Source: a bacterium (GTDB lineage: Bacteria > Patescibacteriota > Minisyncoccia > Minisyncoccales > PEYH01). From it: a stretch of DNA of 11,391 nucleotides. Numbering within the stretch: the first letter of the stretch is position 1; each line of letters starts with the position of its first letter. The notes under the pieces are model-generated. The model did not search any database. It was not told the origin of the DNA and was given only the letters and a program-made list of their open reading frames with translations. A program made the position numbers and the translations under genes. The stretch covers positions 1 to 11,391 of the forward strand of contig JAGGVA010000024.1 in the NCBI GenBank assembly GCA_021158195.1, written 5' to 3'. Below are positions 1 through 6,790 of this stretch, piece after piece.

Positions 1-317
1 GAAGGATCTAGTGCATGTTCTGCATCAATAAAAGCCGCCACTCCTCCTCTTTTTTGCGCTTCTGCTGCACAATGAAGAGCAAGTGTTGTTTTTCCAGAAG
101 ATTCAGGCCCAAAAATCTCTATAATTCTGCCTCTAGGTAAGCCCCCTACCCCTAAAGCAATATCAAGAGAAATAGAACCAGTTGGAATAGATTCCACTTG
201 CTTCTCTATTACTTCTGTAAGTCGCATAATAGCGCCTTCTCCAAACCGCTTTTTTATCTCCTCTATTGTCTCTTCCAAATTTTTAAATTCTTTGTTTGTT
301 TTTTTTCGTTTAGCCAT
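1..317 (-). CDS. recA: Recombinase RecA, N-terminal 105 residues (cut by window edge)
   Basis: This is the N-terminal third of RecA, the ATP-dependent strand-exchange protein of homologous recombination and SOS induction. I translated it by hand from the ATG at 317-315. It runs open for 105 codons to the window edge, so the C-terminus is missing. Visible landmarks are the N-terminal helix (about 8-26), EGAIMRL at 27-33, the conserved TGSISLDIALG at 46-56, the Walker A loop GPESSGKTT at 70-78 (K76 and T77 bind ATP phosphate) and AFIDAEHALDP at 95-105. Numbering is offset by +4 from E. coli RecA. The start lies 10 bp after the ftsK stop. No Shine-Dalgarno sequence is visible upstream, only A/T-rich sequence, so translation may be coupled to ftsK. 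Identity is near certain from the motifs. Confidence 0.97.
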   Translation of the reverse strand, partial: MAKRKKTNKEFKNLEETIEEIKKRFGEGAIMRLTEVIEKQVESIPTGSISLDIALGVGGLPRGRIIEIFGPESSGKTTLALHCAAEAQKRGGVAAFIDAEHALDP

Positions 318-327
318 AAATTTTATT

Positions 328-2742
328 TTAATTTTCTTTATTTTTATTGTCTTTTGTTGATGGTTTTTCTAATTCTAAATTCGACTTATTATTTTCTTCT
401 CCTTCTTGATCTTCCTCTACTCCCCCCTCTTCTTTTTCTTGAAGCCCCTCATTTTCTTCTTCGCTTTCGCTTGCTAATTTTTCTTCTGTTTCGTCTTCTA
501 ATTCTTCAAAATCCTCATTATAATCAGCAGGAAAATCAGAAGAATAATCCATTTTTTCTTCTCTAACATAAACCTCTCTTGGTTTTGCTCCCCGAGCAGG
601 ACCCACTATTCCTCTTTCTTCCAACATATCTAATAACCTCGCTGCTCTTGCATAACCAATCCTTAGTTTTCTTTGTAAGAATGAAGCAGATGCCTTTCTT
701 GTTTCAATTACCAACCTTTTTGCTTCTTCATACAAAGAATCTTCTTCTCTAAAATCACCAAAGGTCTCTCCCCCAGCCGTACCTTCTTCTAAAAATTCTG
801 TAATGCTTTCTTGTAATTCATCTTCCTCTAAAGGAGGTTGATTTTCTTTGATAAATTTAGTCACCCTTTCTACCTCTTTTTCTGAAACATAAGCCCCCTG
901 AATTCTCTTTGGTTTAGTAATAGTAGCAGAGATAAAAAGCATATCTCCGTTTCCTAACAGTTTCTCAGCGCCCGAAGTATCTAAAATTGTCCTTGAGTCA
1001 ACCTGCGAAGCAACCTGAAAGGCTATTCTTGCTATTATATTTGCCTTAATAAGACCGGTAATTACTTCTACTGAGGGTCTCTGGGTGGCTAAAATTAAAT
1101 GAATGCCTGTAGCCCGTGCCTTCTGGGCAAGTTTTACTATTCCCATTTCTATATCTCTTCCTCTCGCCGCCATTAAATCTGCTAATTCGTCGATAATCAA
1201 TATAATATAAGGCATAATTTTATGGCCCTCTTCCCTAAACTTACCGTTTTTCTTTACCCGGGCATTATAACTTCCAATATTCCTTGCTCCAACCTTACCA
1301 AAAATATCAAACCTTCTTTCCATCTCTTCCACAAGCCAGGCAAGAGTTTTTATAGTTTTATTAGCATCATACACCACCGGACCCAAAACATGAGGCAGAG
1401 TGTTGTACCGAGAAAATTCTACCCTTTTTGGATCAACAAGAATTAATCTTAGAGTTTCTGGAGTGTTTCTATACAAAAAACTTAAAATAATAGAATTTAA
1501 ACATATGGTCTTACCTGTTCCGGTTGCTCCGGCAATTAAAAGATGAGGCATTTTGGAAAGATCCGCAAACATTGCCTCTCCCATTACGTCTCTTCCAAGA
1601 GCAAAAGTTAAAAGAGAGGGGGCGTTCAAAAATTCCGGCTCAGAGAGAAGATTTCTTAACCTTACTAATGTTCTGGCTTTATTGGGCACTTCAATTCCTA
1701 CAAGCGACTTTCCCGGAATTGGTGCCTCAATTCTTATTGGATGGGCTGCTAAAGCCAGAGCCAAGTTATTACTTAAAGCAGTAATTCTTGAAAGTTTAAT
1801 ACCTTCTGCCGGTTTTAAGGTATATTGAGTAACCGTAGGACCTACATTGGCTCCGTACATCTCTACTGGAATTCCAAAATTTTCTAATGTTCTTTTAATT
1901 ATCTCTGAATTTACTCTTATATCCCCGGCTGAAGGTGTTCCTTTGTCTCCTTCTAACAAATCTAACGGCGGTAGTTTATAATCTCTTTCTATTTTGGAAA
2001 CAGGCGTAGTTTCTTTTTTGGCAAGTTTTGCCGACAATTTAGGTAGGCTTTTCTTCTCTTTCCTTTCTTCTGTCTGTGAAGATAGTTTTATAGGAACATT
2101 TTCCTCAACTGTTTTAATCTTAACTTTTGGAGTGAAAACTTTTTTAATATTAATTCTTTTCTCTTTTCTGGGAATTTCTTCTTTTTTCTTGACCTCTCGT
2201 TTAAATTTAAATTTGGGGAGTTTGGAAATCGGCAGATTGTACCAAATAATAACTAATCCCAAAAACGCAAGAAGGAAAAATAAAATCCAGGGAATTAAAG
2301 ATCCAAAGATTTTCAAAACAGGCCAAGCAAAAAGCGAGCCAAAAACCCCTCCTTGAGAAGAAAAGTAAAACTTGCTGGCTGGATGAGCATTGTACTCTAA
2401 AAGAGCGAAAGACCCGCTAATAGAGAACACGAAAAGGAAAATTGCCAAAATTAAGAGCCACTTATGATCTTTTTTAGGAAGAAGAAGCTCTATCCCTGCT
2501 ATTAAAAAAATAAAGGGAAGAACATAAATTGCCTTCCCTATCAAGAAGTATAATCCCTTTAAAAAGTACTTTCCTGCAACTCCGGCAAAATTAAAATAAG
2601 AGAGAATTATAAAGACTGCCAAAAAAAGAATTAGTGAACCAACAATATAAATCCTAATTGGCTCTGGAATAGTCCAATGCTTCTTCCGTTTTTTAACTTT
2701 AAAATTATTCTTGTTCTTTTTTCTTCTGTGCTTCTTTGCCAT
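328..2742 (-). CDS. ftsK: DNA translocase FtsK/SpoIIIE, with acidic C-terminal tail
   Basis: This is an 804-residue membrane-anchored hexameric DNA pump that clears and segregates chromosome ends at the division septum. Four hydrophobic segments are visible at about 30-50, 63-87, 94-114 and 146-168. A basic linker follows at about 171-250. The motor has Walker A GATGTGKT at 405-412 and a Walker B region ending IDEL at 517-520 (D518, E519). ATQRPSVEVITG at 552-563 is typical of the family, as is the winged-helix gamma domain at about 667-727 ending in PREVYV. The start is fixed because an in-frame TAG lies immediately before the ATG at 2742. An AGAAGAG purine run lies upstream, but more than 10 nt from the start. 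The linker is much shorter than in E. coli FtsK (1329 aa). A strongly acidic tail follows the gamma domain, with 23 of residues 741-785 being Asp or Glu. The gene lies 35 bp after rpoC and 10 bp before recA. Confidence 0.97.
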   Translation of the reverse strand: MAKKHRRKKNKNNFKVKKRKKHWTIPEPIRIYIVGSLILFLAVFIILSYFNFAGVAGKYFLKGLYFLIGKAIYVLPFIFLIAGIELLLPKKDHKWLLILAIFLFVFSISGSFALLEYNAHPASKFYFSSQGGVFGSLFAWPVLKIFGSLIPWILFFLLAFLGLVIIWYNLPISKLPKFKFKREVKKKEEIPRKEKRINIKKVFTPKVKIKTVEENVPIKLSSQTEERKEKKSLPKLSAKLAKKETTPVSKIERDYKLPPLDLLEGDKGTPSAGDIRVNSEIIKRTLENFGIPVEMYGANVGPTVTQYTLKPAEGIKLSRITALSNNLALALAAHPIRIEAPIPGKSLVGIEVPNKARTLVRLRNLLSEPEFLNAPSLLTFALGRDVMGEAMFADLSKMPHLLIAGATGTGKTICLNSIILSFLYRNTPETLRLILVDPKRVEFSRYNTLPHVLGPVVYDANKTIKTLAWLVEEMERRFDIFGKVGARNIGSYNARVKKNGKFREEGHKIMPYIILIIDELADLMAARGRDIEMGIVKLAQKARATGIHLILATQRPSVEVITGLIKANIIARIAFQVASQVDSRTILDTSGAEKLLGNGDMLFISATITKPKRIQGAYVSEKEVERVTKFIKENQPPLEEDELQESITEFLEEGTAGGETFGDFREEDSLYEEAKRLVIETRKASASFLQRKLRIGYARAARLLDMLEERGIVGPARGAKPREVYVREEKMDYSSDFPADYNEDFEELEDETEEKLASESEEENEGLQEKEEGGVEEDQEGEENNKSNLELEKPSTKDNKNKEN

Positions 2743-2765
2743 CTATCATCGCTTACTTCTCTTCT

Positions 2766-2771
2766 ATTATA
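2766..2771 (-). promoter_or_regulatory. Possible -10 box of an internal promoter for ftsK-recA
   Basis: The minus strand reads TATAAT, a perfect -10 consensus, in the 35-bp gap between the rpoC stop and the ftsK start. At 17-bp spacing the -35 position reads TTCGAA, which matches only three of six consensus bases. If it is active, transcription would start about 20 nt before the ftsK ATG and could supply ftsK and recA independently of rpoBC. Such hexamers arise by chance in AT-rich gaps, so this is tentative. Confidence 0.3.
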
Positions 2772-2777
2772 ATACAT

Positions 2778-5700
2778 TTATTTCTCTTTTCGAAATCCTG
2801 TTCCTGCAGGAATTAACTTTCCAATAATAACATTTTCTTTTAGACCTCTTAAATAATCTTCTTTTCCTTCCAATGATGCTTTTATTAATACTCTTGAGGT
2901 CTCTTCAAATGAAGCAGCCGAAAGCCAACTAAAAGTGGTTAGAGCAACTTTAGAAATACCCAGAATTATTTCCCGAAACTTCAGAGGTTTTTTGTTTGCC
3001 TTTTTCAGTTTTTCGTTTGTCTGAAGAGCAACACTCTTCTCTATTATTTCTCCGGGGGTAAAATCACTATCTCCTTCATCAATTACTCTTACCCTCGAAA
3101 ACATTTGTCTAATTATAACTTCTATATGTTTGTCATGAATTGTTACTCCTTGGGAAACATAAATTTTTTGCACCTCATCAAGTAGATAAATCTGGGTGGG
3201 AATTGTGCCCATAATCTTATAGAATTTCTTTGGATCAATGCTTCCCTCTATTAACTGTTGTCCTTTTCTTATCTTATCTCCTTTCTTAACTAATAAAATG
3301 TTTTTATCGGGTATTTTGTATTCTACTTTTTCCTCTTTTTTCTTACCCTTACTGTCTTTTTTAATATATTTTACTTTTAATGACTTATCACTAACCTCTA
3401 TTACTTCTCCATCTGATATAGCAAAAATTGCTTCTCCCTTCGGGGTTCTTGCCTCAAAAACCTCTTCTACTCTTGGCAAACCTTGGGTGATGTCGCTGGC
3501 GCTTGCTACTCCTCCTGTATGAAAAGTCCTTAGTGTAAGTTGGGTTCCCGGCTCACCAATAGATTGAGCGGCAATAATACCAACAGCAGTACCCAACTTT
3601 ACTAATTTATTATTACCCAGATCCCATCCATAACATTTCTGACATACCCCTCTCCGTGATTTACAACTCAAAGGCGTTCTTACCCTTACCGCTCTTATCT
3701 CTTTAGCAGAAGCAATCTCTCTTGCTTTATCCCAATCTATAATCTCCCCTGCTTTAACTAAAACTTTGTTTTTAAGTTTTATATCTTCTAAGGATACCCT
3801 ACCAACAATCTTAAAGACAAAATCTTGCCCCAATAACTCTGCCCGATCTTTTGTAATAACAATTCCTTCTTTATCTTTGCAATCTTCTTCCATTACAATT
3901 ACATCATGAGCAACATCCACTAATCTTCTGGTAAGATATCCTGCTGTAGAAGTCCTTAGGGCTGTATCTGCCGTTCCTTTTCTGGCGCCATGGGTGGAAA
4001 TAAAATATTCTAGTACTGAAAAACCTTCCTTAAACGAACTCTTTACTGGCAACTCCATTGTCTGACCTGCTGGATTAATTACCAATCCTTTCATACCTGC
4101 CATTTGAACCGGCTGAGACCAACTACCCCTTGCTCCCGCATCAACAATAGCAAAAACTGTTCCATTTTCTGGCAAGGCTTTTGGAACTAATTGTTGAATT
4201 TTCTCCTTAACCTGATGCCAAATTTCTATTACTTGATTTCTTCTTTCTTCATAGGTAAGCAAACCTTTTCTGTAATATTCTTCTATTTTCTTTACCTCTT
4301 CTTCTGCTTCTTTGATAAGTTTAGGCTTTTCTTTAGGAACAACCAAATCATCCATTCCCCAACTTAAACCAGAAAGGGTGGCATACTCAAACCCCATTTC
4401 CTTAATTTTATCCAAAACTTCGCAGGCGGTTTTGTTATCATATTTATCAATAATGTCTGAAACTAAATGCCTAATTTTCTTTGAATTCATTAAATCATTT
4501 TGGAACGGATAATCTTCTGGTAAAGCTCTGTTAAAAATTATCCTGCCAACCGAAGTTTCTATTAGCTTTTTTCTAATAAGAACTTTAACTTTTGCCTGAG
4601 GATCAACAACTTTATTATCATATGCCAATATTGCTTCATCTTCTGAAGAAAATATTTTGCCTTCTCCTTTCTTGCCGGGAATTATCTTAGTAAGCCAGTA
4701 GCAACCCAAAACCATATCCTGTCTTGGAGAAACAATAGAAAGACCAGTGGCTGGCTTTAAAAGGTTTAACCCTGAAAGCATAATCTCTCTTGCTTCTTTT
4801 TGGGCTTCTTCAGAAAGAGGAAGAAATACTGCCATTTGGTCTCCATCAAAATCCGCATTATATGCTTCACAAACCAGAGGATGAATTCTAATTGCTTCAC
4901 CCTCCACTAAGCGAGGTTCAAATGCTTGAATGCCTAAGCGATGAAGCGTCGGGGCCCGGTTTAGCAGTACATATTTTCCTTTGATAACCTCTTCAAGCGC
5001 CGCCCAAACATCTTCTGTTTGCTCTTCTATTAATCTAGATGCCTGTCTGATGTTATAAGCAATTTCCTTTTCCAGCAATTTAGCAATAACAAATGGTTTA
5101 AAAAGCTCCAATGCCATTTTCTTAGGCAGTCCGCACTGGTTAAATTTTAAAGTTGGGTCTCCTACAATAACTGACCTACCAGAGTAATCAACCCTTTTTC
5201 CTAAAAGATTTTGTCTAAATCTCCCCTGCTTTCCCTTTAGCATATCTGCTAAAGATTTTAGCAATCTTCTCTGTCCGGTTGAAGCAGTGGTCGTATGACC
5301 ACTTCTCATTCCATTATCAATCAAGGCATCAACTGCCTCCTGAAGCATTCTCTTTTCATTTCTTACAATTACCTCAGGAGCATTAATTTCTAAAAGATAT
5401 TTCAAACGATTATTTCTGTTTATCACTCTTCGATAAAGATCATTAAGATCAGAAGAAGCATATCTTCCTCCGTCTAATTGAACCATTGGGCGAAGAGCAG
5501 GGGGCAAAACTGGCAGAACTTCTAAAAACATCCACTCGGGCCTTATTCCTGCCTTTTTCATTCTTTTGAAAAGTTGAAGACGTCTTAAAATTTTACGATG
5601 TTCTGTTCCAGTGGCTTTCTTTTTAAGTGCCTCTAATTCTTTAATCTTCTCGTCTAAATCAATTTTTTCAAAAATTTTCTTTAATGACTCCGCCCCTGTG

Positions 5701-6335
5701 CCTGCCTCAAAAATATGGCCATATTTTAAAGAAAGGTGCAGAAAATCTATTTCAGACAAAACCCTAAGAGGTTTAATTTCTTCTACTTCTTTGAGGGCTT
5801 TTTCTCTAAGTTCTTTTAACTTTTTAATCTCTTTTTTATTTTTCGCCTTTTTTGCTGCCTGCACCTTTGCTTTAAATTCTTCTTCTATTTCCTGTAAGGT
5901 TTGTTTTTTTGCTTCTTCATCTACCTCAGTAATAATATAGGCAGCAAAATATACTACTCTTTCAAGCGCTTGAGCAGAAATATCTAAAACCATACCCATT
6001 CTTGAGGGTACACCTCTAAGAAACCAGATATGAGAACAGGGAGCAGCAAGCTTGATATGTCCCATTCTTTCTCTTCTCACCGAAGAATGAGTAACTTCAA
6101 CGCCGCAGCGATCGCAAACTATTCCTTTATATCTTATTCCTTTATATTTGCCACAATAACATTGATAATCTTTTTCGGGTCCAAAAATTTTCTCACAGAA
6201 AAGACCATCTTTTTCTGCCCGTTGAGTTCTATAATTAATAGTTTCCGGTTTTGTTACCTCGCCATGAGACCAAGATAAAATTTCTTCTGGCGAGGCAAGT
6301 TTGATTTTTATTGCTTTTATATCTTCTACCCTCAT
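2778..6335 (-). CDS. rpoC: DNA-directed RNA polymerase subunit beta'
   Basis: This is the 1185-residue beta' subunit, which forms the clamp and most of the active site of RNA polymerase. The N-terminal zinc ribbon has cysteines at 59, 61, 74 and 77. The Mg-binding loop NADFDGD is at 493-499 (D495, D497, D499). The second zinc site uses C819, C891, C898 and C901. The bridge helix region is GARKGTADTALRTSTAGY (783-800). The trigger loop follows GEPGTQLT and has L935, R936 and H939. The E. coli-type trigger-loop insertion is absent. A Lys/Glu-rich helical stretch at about 140-190 exceeds what I recall of Bacillus beta'. The start is firm: an in-frame TGA lies 12 bp upstream of the ATG. No Shine-Dalgarno sequence is present, because the upstream 56 bp consist almost entirely of an inverted-repeat arm. 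The gene is separated from rpoB by a four-helix-bundle gene, which is abnormal. Confidence 0.98.
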   Translation of the reverse strand: MRVEDIKAIKIKLASPEEILSWSHGEVTKPETINYRTQRAEKDGLFCEKIFGPEKDYQCYCGKYKGIRYKGIVCDRCGVEVTHSSVRRERMGHIKLAAPCSHIWFLRGVPSRMGMVLDISAQALERVVYFAAYIITEVDEEAKKQTLQEIEEEFKAKVQAAKKAKNKKEIKKLKELREKALKEVEEIKPLRVLSEIDFLHLSLKYGHIFEAGTGAESLKKIFEKIDLDEKIKELEALKKKATGTEHRKILRRLQLFKRMKKAGIRPEWMFLEVLPVLPPALRPMVQLDGGRYASSDLNDLYRRVINRNNRLKYLLEINAPEVIVRNEKRMLQEAVDALIDNGMRSGHTTTASTGQRRLLKSLADMLKGKQGRFRQNLLGKRVDYSGRSVIVGDPTLKFNQCGLPKKMALELFKPFVIAKLLEKEIAYNIRQASRLIEEQTEDVWAALEEVIKGKYVLLNRAPTLHRLGIQAFEPRLVEGEAIRIHPLVCEAYNADFDGDQMAVFLPLSEEAQKEAREIMLSGLNLLKPATGLSIVSPRQDMVLGCYWLTKIIPGKKGEGKIFSSEDEAILAYDNKVVDPQAKVKVLIRKKLIETSVGRIIFNRALPEDYPFQNDLMNSKKIRHLVSDIIDKYDNKTACEVLDKIKEMGFEYATLSGLSWGMDDLVVPKEKPKLIKEAEEEVKKIEEYYRKGLLTYEERRNQVIEIWHQVKEKIQQLVPKALPENGTVFAIVDAGARGSWSQPVQMAGMKGLVINPAGQTMELPVKSSFKEGFSVLEYFISTHGARKGTADTALRTSTAGYLTRRLVDVAHDVIVMEEDCKDKEGIVITKDRAELLGQDFVFKIVGRVSLEDIKLKNKVLVKAGEIIDWDKAREIASAKEIRAVRVRTPLSCKSRRGVCQKCYGWDLGNNKLVKLGTAVGIIAAQSIGEPGTQLTLRTFHTGGVASASDITQGLPRVEEVFEARTPKGEAIFAISDGEVIEVSDKSLKVKYIKKDSKGKKKEEKVEYKIPDKNILLVKKGDKIRKGQQLIEGSIDPKKFYKIMGTIPTQIYLLDEVQKIYVSQGVTIHDKHIEVIIRQMFSRVRVIDEGDSDFTPGEIIEKSVALQTNEKLKKANKKPLKFREIILGISKVALTTFSWLSAASFEETSRVLIKASLEGKEDYLRGLKENVIIGKLIPAGTGFRKEK

Positions 6336-6343
6336 AGTTTTAG

Positions 6344-6392
6344 TTCAAAATTAAAAGTTAAAAATTAAAAATTTCAATTAAAAGTTCAAAAT
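6344..6392 (+). repeat. Inverted-repeat arm next to rpoC
   Basis: This 49-bp AT-rich arm opens with a 13-bp block (TTCAAAATTAAAA) that is a perfect inverted match to 6761-6773. Over its full length it matches the other arm at 41 of 49 positions. It ends inside the TGA stop codon of the four-helix-bundle gene and forms nearly the whole leader of rpoC. Its outer end also supplies the in-frame stop upstream of rpoC. GTTCAAAA occurs twice, at 6343-6350 and 6384-6391. Confidence 0.75.
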
Positions 6393-6760
6393 CATTTTCC
6401 TTTGAGTGTTAATAAGCTTTTGGCTAAGATGCAACTTATTTGATTTGTCTCAGAAAGCAGTTTATCAGCGTTTTCTTTTTGTAGATAATTGCTATCTCTA
6501 AGAAGTCCCAACCAAAATTTACTTTCGTTAGCAGATTTTAAAGCGATATTTAAAAAACGAATAAAATCTTTTTTGCTACTTGCAGATTGCGCTTCTATAA
6601 CATTTGCACCAATACTTGTGGCACTTCTTAATAGTTGATCACTTATAACCTTGCATGTCTGATTTTTGGGTAACTTCTCGATCGTTCTAATAATTTTGAG
6701 AGCGTAGAGATAGGTTCGCTTTTTAATATCAATTTTGAATTTTGAACTGCAATTTTGCAT
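6392..6760 (-). CDS. Four-helix-bundle protein, S23/23S-rRNA-IVS family
   Basis: This is a 122-residue all-helical protein of the four-helix-bundle family that includes proteins encoded in 23S rRNA intervening sequences (S23) and is related to the Avd accessory protein of diversity-generating retroelements. Family signatures are QLLRSATSIGANVIEAQSA at 42-60, SKKDFIRFLNIALKSANES at 62-80 with W83, and a C-terminal ILAKSLLTLKGK. Four helices are expected at about 10-30, 34-58, 62-90 and 95-119. No catalytic residues are evident, and family members are thought to bind nucleic acid or partner proteins. Codons 1-10 lie within an inverted-repeat arm, and the ATG at 6760 is the only reasonable start before the family core. 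The upstream frame is open to the rpoB stop but contains no ATG, GTG or TTG. No Shine-Dalgarno sequence is visible. Its function here is unknown. No rRNA or reverse transcriptase is present in the window. Confidence 0.9.
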   Translation of the reverse strand: MQNCSSKFKIDIKKRTYLYALKIIRTIEKLPKNQTCKVISDQLLRSATSIGANVIEAQSASSKKDFIRFLNIALKSANESKFWLGLLRDSNYLQKENADKLLSETNQISCILAKSLLTLKGK

Positions 6761-6780
6761 TTTTAATTTTGAATTTTGAA
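6732..6780 (-). repeat. Inverted-repeat arm next to rpoB, containing the start codon of the small gene
   Basis: Read on the minus strand, this arm is built from repeats of CAAAATT and AAAAATG and matches the plus-strand sequence of 6344-6392 at 41 of 49 positions. The ATG of the four-helix-bundle gene is at arm positions 21-23, so the leader and first codons of that gene are part of the repeat. The short A-rich units also repeat within the arm, which inflates the similarity somewhat. The ungapped register and the shared C positions (3, 32, 44) still argue for a true pair. Confidence 0.75.
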
Positions 6781-6790
6781 TTTCTACAAT

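Larger units (their letters stand above)
6344..6780. mobile_element. Candidate IVS-like insertion between rpoB and rpoC: inverted repeats plus one S23-family gene
   Basis: This 437-bp unit is bounded by two inverted arms, 6344-6392 and 6732-6780, that match at 41 of 49 positions without a gap when one is reverse-complemented. It contains only a four-helix-bundle gene. The outer ends lie 8 bp from the rpoC ATG and 10 bp from the rpoB stop codon, so it fills the intercistronic space exactly. I found no target-site duplication: the bases just outside are AGTTTTAG on one side and TTTCTACA on the other. No transposase is encoded, so any movement would have to depend on functions elsewhere. Known 23S rRNA intervening sequences share the plan of complementary ends with or without an S23 gene. 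That this unit is mobile is inference. Confidence 0.6.

Noticed and set aside
198..566. Plus-strand open frame of 122 codons rich in Phe and Leu
   Set aside because: It is the antisense shadow of the acidic FtsK tail and the start of recA. Glu and Lys codons read backwards give Phe and Leu. It has no ribosome site or family resemblance.
6392..6760. Genuine 23S rRNA intervening sequence or diversity-generating retroelement
   Set aside because: No rRNA, reverse transcriptase or template/variable repeats occur in the window. Only the protein family and end layout are shared.
6344..6780. Target-site duplication around the inserted unit
   Set aside because: Bases outside the arms (AGTTTTAG and TTTCTACA) do not match, so no duplication can be claimed.
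6732..6780. AAAATT-type short repeats as a CRISPR or tandem array
   Set aside because: Units are 6-8 bp, irregular and without spacers. They fit better as low-complexity content of an inverted-repeat arm.
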